In this document: piece after piece, positions 48,551 through 60,660 of the stretch
How positions within the stretch are numbered: the first letter of the stretch is position 1
How the letters are laid out: each line of letters begins with the position of its first letter
Assembly: GCA_039111635.1 (NCBI GenBank)
Contig: JBCAQO010000001.1
Span: forward strand, 744,001-808,000
DNA from: Heterobasidion occidentale
Lineage: Eukaryota > Basidiomycota > Agaricomycetes > Russulales > Bondarzewiaceae
Direction: 5' to 3'
Length of the DNA stretch: 64,000 nt
Notes under the pieces: generated by a model
What the model was told of the DNA's origin: nothing
The model's database searches: none
What the model saw: the letters and a program-made list of their open reading frames with translations, nothing else
Translations under genes and position numbers: made by a program

Positions 48551-50555
48551 TCAAGACAAACATACTTCTTTCCCGTCTTGCTTGTACACCCTCCCCCCCT
48601 TCATGACGAAAACAATGCTGTTCTTCGCCACGGCATCTTCGAATGCATTCTCCGTATCTCCAGACGTCGCAATCAAGTCGGCTGCCCAACCTCTCTTGAT
48701 TAACCCGAACGGCACTTCGTTGTCTCCGACCACCCTCGGATCCTCTCCAAGGTCAGCGACTTTTTCCGTTCGCGCTTTCCCAGCGTCGTTCTCCCAAGCC
48801 ATTGAGCGCACACAATGCCACCCGCCGAGCGTCGCCCAGCGGAGGACTCGACGCCAGTCGGCTCCGAGGCGCACCATAAGCTGCATTTCGAGCGCGTTGT
48901 CGCCATGCGCGAACACTCCGGTGTCCCCGCCGCATGCGATGGTGTCGATTCCTGCCTTCAACGCTGCGCGGAACGAGTTGGCTGCGCGCGTCCAGGTCGA
49001 GTCGTCGCCTTGGTTCTGTGCAAGGGTGTAGTACGCGGCCAAAGTAGGCACCCAGACCGCGGTCCCGATGTCGCTCTCCTTCGAGGTGCGCCGCAGCAAT
49101 TCCGGTGCGATACCGCTGGAGAGGTCGTAACCGTGCTCGATGGAATCGATCCCTTGGGCGAGGAGGGTCTCAACTGTCGCCTTGTTGGTCGCGTGCGCGG
49201 CCACCTTGACTCCTAGCGAGTGCGCAGTTTCGATCATGACCCCAGTTTCCGCCGCGGTGAACAGGGGAACGGAGGATTTGGCGAGTAAAGGGGCGCTGTC
49301 GACGATCCTGGAGCGGAAGCGGTAGTCTGCATGGGCGATGTGTTCCAAGCAACGAAGCATGAATCTGTGAACGTCTTACCCGCATATATCTAACCATCCA
49401 TGTGAGGAGTGACTTTAGGATTCCTCAGCGATGAACAAAGAATGAAATGGCAGATCAACCTTGATCCAATCGGCGCCTGCGCCCACCTGCCTACGGACGG
49501 CTTTGACACACTCGTCGACCCCGTCTGCAGCCTCCGCGCCCGTGACACCGTCAACCCCCTCGCGATTGACATACAGGCTGCTTTTCGGCCCTGCAGCTCA
49601 AGCCAACGAGGAAGCAGCCAACATGCATCAGTCAGCGCGCGGGATCATCGATCAGCGCTCGGATCCACGGACGCACCGTAGCTGCCCGTGGACACGATGG
49701 CACGATCCGCGCAAAAATATCTGGGTCCAGGGATGAGCGGGTCCGGGCCAGAGAGGCACTTGCGCAACGCGATGTCTGCACCGGCCGCGCCCTCAGTGCC
49801 TAGATCCCTGTTCCAAAAATGAGATCGCGCGCGTCGTTCATTAATATCCGCCGGGTGCTCACAACCAGCACCCGGGGTCGGCGGACGTGGCCGCTCGGCG
49901 TACCTTACGGTCGTGAATCCTGCCAGCAACGTTCGCTTGGCGTGGACGCCGGCGCGTAGCGCGCGCTCAACGAGGCTTTCTCGTGTGAGCTGGTCCTCCC
50001 ACGAGACCTCACCGTACGGCCTCAGGAAAACTGGCCATGGCAGCGCGACGTCAGCATCTCGGCGCAGATAACGCACCATCTGGTCCACGATCGCGCGCAT
50101 CGCGAAGCAGATGGGCTCTAGGATGTCAGCGCGAGATACAGGGGTCCCTACGTACGATGAACATGGGTATCGACGAAGCCGGGGAGTACAGTACACCGTC
50201 GCAAGTCTATCACCCGCGGATCCTCGGACGGGCCTGTCTTCGCGTCGGGGCCAAATGAAACACGCGCAGGGTCGAACGGGCAGACGGAGATGACGAGGCC
50301 GGAAGAGGGGGAGACGGCGACGAGCTGGTTGGCCAGGAGGGCGAGCGACTCGGGGTCGAAGAGCCTGCCGGCGTAGATTCGGAGCAGACCATCATAATCG
50401 TCACCGCCATTGGACGACGACGGCTCGTCGAAGTCCGCCGCGTCCACATCCGCGTCGCCTTCCGTCGTGCCGACGTGGGATTCGACTTCGCCGCCTTCGA
50501 TGCCTTCGACTTCGGCGACCGCGGCCCCATGAGCTGCAGCGTGGATGGCACGCAT
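48551..50555 (-). CDS. Metal-dependent amidohydrolase (imidazolonepropionase/prolidase-like)
   Basis: Multi-exon gene with start at 50555. The first exon ends with VLPGFVDTHVH, the HxH metal site that opens amidohydrolase barrels. Then come LVERALRAGVHAKRTLLAGF and TTVRDLGTEG. Later exons carry GVKVAAHATNKATVETLL (metal-binding His), GIDSIEHGYDL (second His), and DTIACGGDTGVFAHGDN with the catalytic Asp. The C-terminal small domain (GWAADLIAT ... VMKGGRVYKQDGKE) completes the TIM barrel plus beta-sandwich. The substrate cannot be told; fungal relatives hydrolyse cyclic amides, dipeptides or mycotoxin-like amides. The Asp/Ser/Gly-rich insert near residues 30-55 is unusual. Confidence 0.85.
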
Positions 50556-51374
50556 ATTTCAAACGTCAGATGCCGGTTCCTTCTGGGTCACAGGCAGGCA
50601 AAGCAGGATCGAATTGGGCAAGGATGACGCGCCGTCGCAGCAAGTGCTTGGCCGCTGATGATGAGCTGCGACGATTTATATGAAGGGGGTGCAGGCAGAT
50701 GCAGATGGTGATGCCAGCGCAGATGAGGATATCAATCAACGGCCAACTTCAAGACTCCTGACACGACGCCACAGAGCGTGAACCCATGGGAGCCAGTAAT
50801 GCCTCCGATTCTCATGGAGACTGAAGCACACAAGAATAGACCCACTGACCCCCGTTCCGTCGTTCTATCACATAAGTGTGGGACACCGCGAACCGACCCG
50901 TGATGCAGCAGTCCCCGCGAGAGCTCGGAGAGTGCCTTGGCGAGCCATGACATCACAAGAAGAACGAGGGTACCAATGACTGCCTCCATCGGCCGTACAT
51001 TAAGAATACATAAGCAGGATATAGAGGAGGAAAGGGTTGTAGCACAAAATAATGCGGAAGCATCGATATATCGAGCGCGCAGACGGAGCAGTATAAATAT
51101 CCTGAAAAATACAATACGAGAGTCAGACCAGATCTAGTGCCGTCCATCGGGTAAACGATACAGGGGATTCCTGAGGAGAGATAGAGAGAAGCCACATGTA
51201 GCCGCGTTGTACAATATCTAAGTCGGTAGAAAATGGGGAGATGAGCGTGAGCATTTTGGTGACAGAAACAAAGATGCATCGACGTGAAAGAGATGGAGTC
51301 GTAGATCGCGAGAGAAAATGCAGGGTAAATACTCAGTATATAGCATCGTCAAAAACATGAATTGCGTGAGCATA
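50556..51374. other. Intergenic, no gene supported
   Basis: Only short overlapping frames. It probably contains the amidohydrolase promoter and the F-box gene's 3' UTR. Confidence 0.5.
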
Positions 51375-53740
51375 TCAAGCGCGCCTGGACATGACGAACG
51401 GGCCCTCCCAAGGAATCGAGGTGACGCTCGTGGTCATACCACGCCAGCTGCCCACCAGGACCTGGCCGTAGTACAGATGCCCTCGGAACACCCATCGTGG
51501 GCGGCCGACCTGAGCAACAGGTGGGCCCAACTGCGAAATAAACAAGTGATTAGAAATCGCGTCAGTCAAAGATACAGGGTGTAACGCAGAAAGATACTCG
51601 ACTTACAGGAACGCGCACCAGCGCGATGAGACCGTCCCAAGGCCGCACGCGCCCGAGAAACGAGAAATTTCCCCAAGCCATCCCATGTGCAGGATCGGTC
51701 TGCGGATCGAATTAAAATTAAAATCGAGACGAAAGGACATGGACCTCAAAATCACGAGAAAAACCACAGATGCATGTGAAGACGCGTACCTCGCCGGTGA
51801 AAATGATATCCTGTATCCCGGAGCACTTCGCCTCGTACGTGTCCTCGTCGTCTGACCCGTAGCGACTGTCATTGCGCGCCAAGTCTGCCATCGCGAAATC
51901 TTCTTCATAGTCCTCATGTCGTGGCAGCGAGTCTGCCTGCTCCGCACGCGCGCGGTTCGCCTGCACACGCTGCTGTAGCTCCTCTTCACGCAAGGCGGCG
52001 TTATTGATACAGATGTGACACTTCTCCTCGTTGTGCGAATTCGGGCGGCCTTCAACGAACGTCTCGTATTCCGAGGTCACGCCCTCGGAACGGTCTTGGA
52101 TCGTCACCTTGCCCTGCAGCGTAGAAACTTGGTCGGTACACACTGATAGGAGCGTGGCTGCGTGTAAACAACGCACCCCGGATTCTCGTATCTCCACGGA
52201 GGGGAACCAGCCGTTTCGAATGCCGTCATCGATTGCGTCGTTTGGATTATGGCCGGCCAAAGCGGGAGTAGCGGGGCTGATGCAGTGGTGCTCGCGGAGG
52301 CGCATGAAGACGGGCCAGGTAGACGTGAATGGAGACTGTTCGCTGAATCCAGGAGGATATTCACGCGCGCCGACTAGGCCGACGTAGCCGTTCTCTTCTG
52401 GGACCTGTGAAGCACCTCAGTCTCCATGAGGGCGAAAGGAGGAGAAAAAAATACCCACTAGTAATCTGCCTTGCCAAAGCCCATCCAGGGCGCCGAATGT
52501 GTACAACACACCTTTAAGCTCAGGCTGGCTCCATGGATCTCCACAGTACACGATCCGCTCCCATTCGTTGTCCCACGCGGCGCTCGGGGCCTTGAGCCCC
52601 CGTGTCCAAACCCCCTCCTCCTCGAGCTTAAGTTCTTCCGGCGTCAGCTTCGCCTTCCAATCCCAGTCCGTCGGCAAGATGCACTTGGCTCCCCGGTGGG
52701 AATTGACCTCCATGACGTCGGCCTGGGTGGGCCCGCGCAGGATGCCGCGCGCGATCGCGTCGGCGCGGTCAATAGGCATACCAGGCGGGATACCGAGCGG
52801 GGTCATCTCGCGACGGGCGAAGTAGAGGAGCTTGGCCGGTGCGGTGATGGGAGGGGGACACACGCGAATAGTGGAGCCGTAGTGTATGCAGGTATGGAAC
52901 GATTCGTTGGCGTTGCGATAAAGGGGCCAATAGCCATGTGCGGTCTGTATTGATTCGAGGTTTTCGCGTTCCCAATCTTCGGGAAGGGGGAGATGGAAGT
53001 GGTTGTCGGGAGCGTAGAAGGATTGGTACTGACATAGCGGATGGATATCGACGAAGGTTTGATGAAAAAGGGTGTGCTCACCTTGAAGGCCATCACGACA
53101 AAAGGAAGGATGCGAGAGATGAGGTTCTGACGGGTGGCTTGACTTTCGGCGGCGAGAGACTCTGGGAGCGGAGTCGGCCATGGCGAGCTCGAGGAAGAGA
53201 GGAAGACGTACCTGGAGTGGTCATGCACCACAGTATCCATAGCGCAAGCGAGTTGATGGGTGACTCGACGGGCCAACCGTTGATGGGATTCTCCCATAGC
53301 CTCTCGGAGACGAACCTTTCGACGAGCTGGGGCATACCAGCCTTCCTCAACTGGACGATATTCCGACCATCGTTCTCCACACACATGAAGTAGGCAGTCC
53401 AGAAATCGTTGAGAAGAGAGGGGGAGTGGATGTCGCCGAGGCGGATGCGGTTGAGGGCCTCGGAGTAGACGCGCAGCTGGGACGCGAGGTTGCGCGACCG
53501 GATGGCTTTGTCCCCTATGCGACGGTGGGCAGCGTCGGGGTCGAACATTCCGTCGAAAATGCGGGCATAGAGGGCCTTGTTGTTGTCGAAGCAGAGGTTG
53601 TGATGGAGAAACTTGCAGGTGGAAAGCAAGGGGATGAGAGCAGAGAGTCGGCCTGTGGGATGAAGGAGGGCGGTGTAGTGGGCAATGTGCTCCCAGATCT
53701 CGCGGGGAACGGTTGCGAGGGGCGCGAAGGGGGTATCCAT
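51375..53740 (-). CDS. F-box protein
   Basis: Start at 53740 (MDTPFAPLATVPREIWEHIA). The first about 45 residues form the F-box (VPREIWEHIAHYTALLHPTG, then LSALIPLLSTCKFLHHNLC), which binds Skp1 in SCF ubiquitin ligases. Several exons follow: LRKAGMPQLVERFVSERLW, HFHLPLPEDWERENLES, KCILPTDWDWKAKLTPEEL, YTFGALDGLWQGRLLV, then a region with KCHICINNAALREEELQ and an acidic segment SRYGSDDEDTYEAKC. The last exon has WVFRGHLYYGQVLVGSW and stops at 51375. The long C-terminal domain after the F-box, with TFGALDGLWQGRLLV and WPVFMRLREHHCIS, is common in Agaricomycete F-box proteins. No substrate is known. Confidence 0.85.
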
Positions 53741-56700
53741 GGGGGTGTGGGGGAGCGGATGGGACGGAAAGGACGGAGGGAGCAGCGACGGAGATGGTGC
53801 ATGGAGGTACTTATAGAGACACGGAGGAGGGGGGCACTGCCGGATAAGGCAAGAGGAGGTGATGAGCGACTCGAATCCGAAGCCAGCGACGTTTGTCCTG
53901 CCAGGGCCCGTCGCCGTCACCGTCATCCCGCTCGCTCTCTTGCACGCCTCTTTCATTTCCCGGCACCCGCTTTCTTCCATCCTCTCTTCTTCCCTCGTCC
54001 ACACCCACCACGTCCTCACCGTCGCCTCCAACGCCCCCCGCCGCACCACCTCTTCATATCTCCGTCTCTCCGTCGCCGCAACGTGTGAGTGACGAAGCCA
54101 CCACAGGACACAAGGTTTTCATATTATTAATGATACCGACGTTCATCCCCCCGGGCCTCGGTCTCCCCCTCGTCCTCTTCTCCGTCCTCAGCCCCACCTC
54201 ACCGTCCTTGTACCTCTCACCCTTCTCTTCATCCACCTCTCCCGTCTGCACTAACCGTCGCATCATCCGCACCATGCGCCCGTCTCTCGCACCACCCTCG
54301 TCACCGATCGTCCGTCCACATCCTCATCCCCATCCAGTCCCGCAAGAAGCCGTTACAATTCGTCGTTCCCCAACTCCGACACTTCCTCTTCGATGCTCAC
54401 ACTCTCCCTTACAGGGCATCTCCAGCGCGCGCCGCTGGCCACATCGATGCCATCACCTTTCCTTTACTGCTCGGTACACGTAAACGTCGTGTAACTCCCC
54501 CACGAGTCGACGTTTATATCCTTTCGTCTCATTGGCACCCCGCGCAGGGGCTTACTCTCTCCCCTCTCGAACGTCTTGCTGTGCCCGGGTACCTCTTCCG
54601 CTGCGCATATCTCGGAACGTAACCCCCCTGGGAACGCTCGCACGACGTGCGAACAATGTCCTCGTCAATAGACCCAACTGCTCCCGTAAATCAAAGGTAA
54701 TGCCGATCTTCAATTTTCATATCCCACAACTCTCTCTTCCCGCAACCGCGCGCGCGTCTACATCGCCCTCCGTGTGGCCTTGCGCGTAGGTAGTCGGAGC
54801 AGTGCGGCTATTGTAGTAAGCTGCGCATACATTCGCGCGTCTCCCGGTAATATGGCTTCCGATCGCTTTCCCGCAGGCTGCACGTCCTGATGTCATATGT
54901 TATGGCCCCCTACGGCCGCAAGATGCGTTCTTTCGACTTCCCCAAACATTCCAGTGCATTGGATTCCAGTCCCCGTCCGCGCTGACATGGTGGAGATAAC
55001 AGGCGGCGACGTTTACATATCAAAGGTGCCCGCGCACCCTTGGAGGATGCGTGTCATGGCGTCTAACGGCTGCCATATGCATGTCACTCCGCGCGCCGCG
55101 CCATCATTTGCGGCTTAGTGTAATCACGTCCTCTGCGCAACCTCGATGCCTTCTTCAGCCGATCACTGTATAGACGGCATGTCGCAATGGTATCAGTCGT
55201 CAAACCACCGACGTATGCGCGACACTCTAGAGGCCCTTTCAAATTTCATGCGCGTCTAAGCTCCCTGAAGTAGCGCGTCCCAGGGCTACGGTAGCCGTTG
55301 GGACTCAAGTGTCAACACTTGTTGTATCAATGCGATGCAAGAATGCACGGACATTAAACGTCATGGTTCAATTGGCTTCGTCCGTGAGATCATTATGACT
55401 ATCATACTTCCCTGCTGACATTTCTGTATTTGATAGCTTTTCTATTGCAGAACCCCTCTCGTTGCACAGGATTCCTTGTATTGGTTATTGCTCTCTCACC
55501 TCTCACCATGCGGTCGTTTCAATACATATAGATAGGCCTCGTCTGCAAACACGATCGAGCGTTTGCAACATGAGTCCAGCCGACAATGTTTACGGCCCTT
55601 CTATTTGGGCTCTTGTCCACTCAATCCCAGCAACTCCTATCAATAGCACGACGCCCTGCGCTCCTGCCTTGATCTGCGAGGTACCCGGCTCAAGTTCTCT
55701 TTGACCCCGTCCGAGCCGTACGACCCTATGCGGACTCGCCAGGCTTAGCGAATCGATCGCGGTCACTGACATTCCTGTCAGCGCTCCCTGACGTGTTCCA
55801 CGAAATCAGCTGCCGAGCCCCGCGTCGAGCCCAAAAGAAGCTATATTTAGCCTTATGGGTGCTGTGTTATTTGGCAATGATACCTGCTTTGAGCACGGAA
55901 CGCTCACTCCTTTGGTTCCCGAACTTATTAGGTAAGCGCTTATTGTGGGTCCAAAGGCCCAGGTGCAGGTAGCTCTCGTGTCCTGATATGTTCAAACGAG
56001 TGCAGCTGCTTGGCGCAACTCTTACTGTAAAGTCACCTGTTGCACGACTTCACAGAATGCATCAGTCGCGTAGTACTTTCTCTCGAAACTTGAACTCGAG
56101 GCTTCGTGATGCGAGTCCCCAAAAGAACGGTTCGTACACTCCAATTTAAAACCTGTGCCTCAAATGAACTGGCGAGAGCGTCTAGGACTCGCCGCCTGGT
56201 CTCATATGCCGTACTTATCCCAGAATCTTCTAGGTGTGTTTGTCTCCCCAGTTCTACGGCGATGCGGATGGAAGCTCAAGCTTGCGGTGAAAGAATGGGT
56301 GCCACGTCGTGCCTTATGGGTCGCTCATTGAAGGCGCACAGACACGGGACGCTCAATCACGGCGATACCATATACGTGAGTCTATACGGAGTATGGTGTG
56401 CATGCGTGACTGCTTCCGTCTATCAGTGCTGTACGCTCGAGCTCATATTGCGCGCAGTCTCGCAGACTCTCTCTCTGATAGCGACACGGGCATACGAGGG
56501 CACCGACTCCAGGGCGTCCCGTTCAACGTCGGCTAGCCCGGCGAAAGATTAGGTTCTGTTCAACGCAAGCGCAAGCGTATATGCGTGTTCTTGTATACCA
56601 GTATGCGTCTTTGGATCTAGAACCAATCGCGCGTCGTGCAGTCCCGCGCCTGTTCCACGAACGTTCCCTTCTTTCAGGGCGCTACTCGTGATGGCGAGGA

Positions 56701-58578
56701 CGAGATTTGTTGAGATGCGGCGTGCGTACTCCGATCGATCACTTACGTTCCTGTTGGAGTACTTAGGGACGGATCACTTGACGAACGGCGTGTCCGTCGA
56801 ACGCCTGCCTCGAAGTGTGATCATTTCGCCACGAGTAAGCGCTTGAATAGCCCGGTAGGGGCGTTGTCCCTGTACACGTAGATCGGACTTAACCCTTTCG
56901 CGGAAGACTGCGGTTTGGAATTTATTCTTCATCTTCTACCTAGACTACGACAGCTCCGCTCATTTTCACCCCCTTCGTCAAGACCAGTGTGTTCGCACGT
57001 AGGAACGGAGAGAGCGCCGACGTTGGCTACAGCACGTAAGTAATGAATCGACCGATTCGCCTCGTTGACCTCCTCTCCGAGGGCACATTAGAAGAGCTCG
57101 ACTGCGCTGAAGATGACCCAGCTGGCGGTCTCCACCAAGCTCCGTTTATTTAACGACTCGGGCATCTGATTGTCAGCCCGAAACCACCGCCGCCTATCCT
57201 GCGCACTTGACGCGAAGAGTCCCCGCTGCACAGGTGTATTCGATATCCTTTTCATATCTCGCCACGACGTGAGCACTGGTTTAGCCTGCGTGCATCGAGT
57301 GCCTCCCACCATTTTGCCGGGCACGCGTCCCGAGGCGTCGCGCCGCTGAGCGACACATTGTCGCTCTAGCGTAAGCTGCTCCCGCCGACGCCTTCGTCGG
57401 ATATCCGAGACGGCGACTAGTCATGCGTCGGGGCTCGGCGACTTCACATCAGCCCTTTTAGTGACCGCGCCAGCCGACGCGACTTCCTTCGGGCTTCTGG
57501 CTTGGCTTCTGTCCTTCCGCCCGAACCTCGTATTGCAGCCTGTCGCCGGCGGGAACGAAGTTGCAATGGCGTCGTGCTCGTCATTTGTCATGGGCCGTAT
57601 ACATATCGCGCAGGATGAACGTCGTTTTTTTTTCGCTCTTCGGTCCGTGGGTCCGTACCGGCAGGCCTCTTCATTCAGTGTCTCCATGACTCATTTCTCG
57701 ACGACACTCGCGACAGGCCTCCTGCATACCTTGCTGCTTTGCTTTGCTGTCTCGTCGCCTCTTCATGGCGCATGTCATGCCTAAGACTCTGGCAGGAGCT
57801 TCCAATCCTCGCGTCTCCCTCGTTTTCCAACGATCGCTCTCTCAATGGAGATTGCAGCAGCAGGCGGACGTTCTGACAGCTGGCCATAGGCTGCTGGTTC
57901 ATGTTGAAGATTTGAACGGGTCCATGTGGTATGCTTGTTAATTCATCTGTTTCACCTAGTAGTCCTCACGTCCTACATCCTTTTCGCTTTCCGTCAAAAA
58001 ATTTGGATCTGTCAGGCTAGTCCAAGCTGGTCAGCTGTTCCAATCTCATCTCACAAGGATCTCAGTTTCATGTCTCTGGCCTTGCACACTGCTGACGTCT
58101 GAACTCCGAGCTTTGATCATTTTCTTTGGCTGACAGTGTTTTGCCATTACTAACATCGATTGCTTGCTCTATCGTGTGGTCTGTCCGGATACACTGCGCG
58201 GAACCGGGTCCGTCATGACGTCGGACACCGTTGTGTATTTTACTTGCTTTCATCGTTCGTTGCTCCAAAGCGCAGAGTGAGATCGTTGGTGTCTCGATAC
58301 GACAGGATATGACTTGTTCACCCTACGTCAAACCGTGGGAATGATGATGTAGTCCGTCTACACGCCCACGGTTCGTTTACAGCAAACGCCCTGCATCCAT
58401 GTCCATGTCTGCCTAAACCTAGCCATAGCGTCCGCCTCCCGCGATCACAAACTGCCATCAACATCTTCGAGCCTCGGCATCAGCACCTCGATCCACCGCC
58501 TTTCCTTCTGGCCACCTCTCATCTCTAGCCCTTCTGGACGCCAGCCTCCCCCGCTAGACTATTCGCTTGTGCAACACC
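53741..58578. other. About 4.8 kb without a recognisable gene
   Basis: Open frames here are short, often Pro/Ser/Arg-rich, and none shows a known domain, a plausible multi-exon model or transposon hallmarks. A pyrimidine-rich stretch (about 53980-54320) lies just upstream of the F-box gene. Nothing else is supported. Confidence 0.45.
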
Positions 58579-59224
58579 ATGTCGAAGGCTGCCGATACCC
58601 CGCCAATCGAAGCCGTAGATAGTGCGACGCTCCCTGCTCCGGGAGAGGTTGCGGAGCCGGCCGTGGGCACTAACGCCGAGGAGCCTGGCCTCCATCCGCT
58701 CGGTGACGAAGGGGAAGAAAGTGACGAGTACGATGATATTGAGGTGTGTTCATTCGCCCACGGCGCCGTTTGAGTGGGAATTGAACAGACTTGTGGCATA
58801 GAACGAGGAGGACGAGGAGGCAGGTGGTTTTGAGGACGACGACGAAGATGGCGAAGAGGAAGACGATAGCAAAGAGGCGAATGGTGTAAGTTTCATAGTT
58901 TGTGTTGGAGCTCTGCGTTCCAATCCTTTCGGTTTGTAGAAAAGCAGCTTGACTGCCCTTCTCTTGGGAGGAAGCCAGGTATATATTGTCATTACCCTTT
59001 GGCAGCTCACAGTGCTTACGATCACATCCAGGGCGGCGCCGAGGAGGAGGAGGAGGAGGAGGAGGGAGTACGAGGAAGACGTGGAAGAGGACGTTGCCGC
59101 CAAAGGTAACGGACTCAAGCCCACTGAAGGTTTGGCATCCGTCGGAGCTAAGCGCGGGCGGGAGGAATCGGCTGAGGCTCCCAACGGCGGCGCAGAACAG
59201 GACGCGAAGAAGGTCAAGGTGTGA
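58579..59224 (+). CDS. Acidic, probably nuclear protein (one frame break)
   Basis: Exons 58579-58743, 58802-58885, 58940-58978 and 59032-59224. It starts MSKAADTPPIEAVDSATLP and includes SDEYDDIE, NEEDEEAGGFEDDDEDGEEE and KSSLTALLLGGSQ. A poly-Glu run and EYEEDVEEDVAAKGNG follow, then a basic C-terminal KRGREESAEAP...DAKKVKV that could be a nuclear signal. An extra G in the GAG run (about 59042-59066) puts the poly-Glu part and the EYEEDV part in different registers. Composition suggests a histone-chaperone-like or chromatin-associated protein, but no family was recognised. Confidence 0.55.
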
Positions 59225-59462
59225 AGCTGATCGCTCAGCGGATCAAGGGCCGACCGATCGACATTTTTATTCTTTCAATATTGACGCGCTTTGAACTTTG
59301 TTGTGCGGTTTGTTTGCTTGTTTGTCTTGTTGTCAGCCCATCTCTGAAGTCGATCGGCCCACTCGTAACTATGTACTGACATTGTGTAACGATATACAGA
59401 AATTGCAGTCTACAATTTGGTCTCAAAGGTCCCATGGTCCAGAAGACGAAACCGTGCTGACG

Positions 59463-60226
59463 TCACAGCCGCTCCGCTTTACGTGCTACAGCTCGGTCCT
59501 TCCATGCGTTGCCCTCCCTCCAGAATCTCGTCCTCTGGTTGGGCACAATCCCCATTTGCACCCAATCGACCTCGAATGGCTCGATGACGACAAGAGCGAA
59601 ATTGCTCAGCGCTACCTCTGTATTCTTCTTCTCTTCGTCCGTCTGCGCGTCTTGTTGCTTCTTGACAGTGCTCACCCAGTTTTCTGCGTCGCCATATCCC
59701 CCAGGCTCCGGATGACAGAAGCTCGCACGCATACGCTCGCTGATAGCGTTGAACGCTTCTCGCCGCTTTGTTTCCCAGTCGAAAGATACCGCGTCTAGGG
59801 ATGCGATTGCGGAGCATTCTTTGTCGTGGGCGGGAACTCCTCTGGAGCCACGCTCGGGGGCTGAGACCACACGTGCGCGCCCGGAGATGCGGAACTGGTC
59901 TGAGCTACTGCCGATCCACCATGCGAGCTCGACGGCATCGGAGTAGGCAATCTGAGTCGTCTTCTCAGTGCGGCTGTCGGTGTTGGTGAGCAGCAGCGGG
60001 AGGGCGGGAAGAGAAGGAGGGACGAGGAAGCCTCGATGGATGTGAGAGCGGACGTGGGGCTTGTTGGATGAATCGACTGTCGCAAGCTGATACACTGGAA
60101 GTCGGCATGAGGTTGTTATCGGCACATCGGAGGAGTGTTGAAGCGGAGGAGATGCTTACAGCTGGATTTGTCGTGCTCGTTGAGCACTTTGGAGAGGGCT
60201 GTGAACCAGCGGGGTGGAGATGTCAT
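59463..60226 (-). CDS. FMN-binding pyridoxamine-phosphate-oxidase-like protein (Alr4036 type)
   Basis: Exon 1 is 60226-60160 (MTSPPRWFTALSKVLNEHD), and a short intron leads to LYQLATVDSSNKPHVRSHIH. The split-barrel FMN-binding fold shows as HRGFLV, TNTDSRTEKTTQIAYSD, VELAWWIGSSSDQFRISG and REAFNAISERMRASFCHPEP. The end has FALVVIEPFEVDWVQMG and RTRFWREG. The combination ELAWW...QFRISGR fits the Pyridox_oxase_2 family. The pyridoxine activity is not established for this family; it may be a general flavin-dependent oxidoreductase. It is convergent with the acidic-protein gene and divergent from the PUF gene. Confidence 0.85.
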
Positions 60227-60660
60227 GGTTGTGGTATAGAAGCAAGATGGTCGCGGACGCATCGGGGGGGAATGTCCGCGCGTGTGATGGCCGAATTTGG
60301 TTCCGTGATGACGAGCTGGCAGGTTGAGGCTTAACTGGGAGCGGAAACATCGTCAGAGACGAGGTTTTGCCGTCTGCTTGTCACTCTGATGGGACGCGAT
60401 CCCCCAGACAAACGAACAGTTTGGGCTCTGCAATTGAGCCTCCACAGGTCATCGAAGGATCCCACACGTCAGGACGTGGCGTTTGCCCCGCGAGGTGCTT
60501 CCAAATATGGTCAGTTGGTTTCTGTAAAAGGAAGGAGGCTTCGGGATCTGCTCACTTCGACAGCAGTAAGTCGCCTAATGAGTGGCCATATAAATGCTTG
60601 GACGCTCTCGACCGCCCTCTTTCTTCCTGCCCCACCTTCCACTCACCGTCCCCGTCCAGA

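Noticed and set aside
48815..49216. Plus-strand ORF opposite the amidohydrolase
   Set aside because: Shadow of the minus-strand gene, which carries the conserved metal-binding motifs.
53859..54483. Pro/Ser-rich plus-strand ORFs upstream of the F-box gene
   Set aside because: Low-complexity pyrimidine-rich DNA opens all plus frames here; no domain or splice support.
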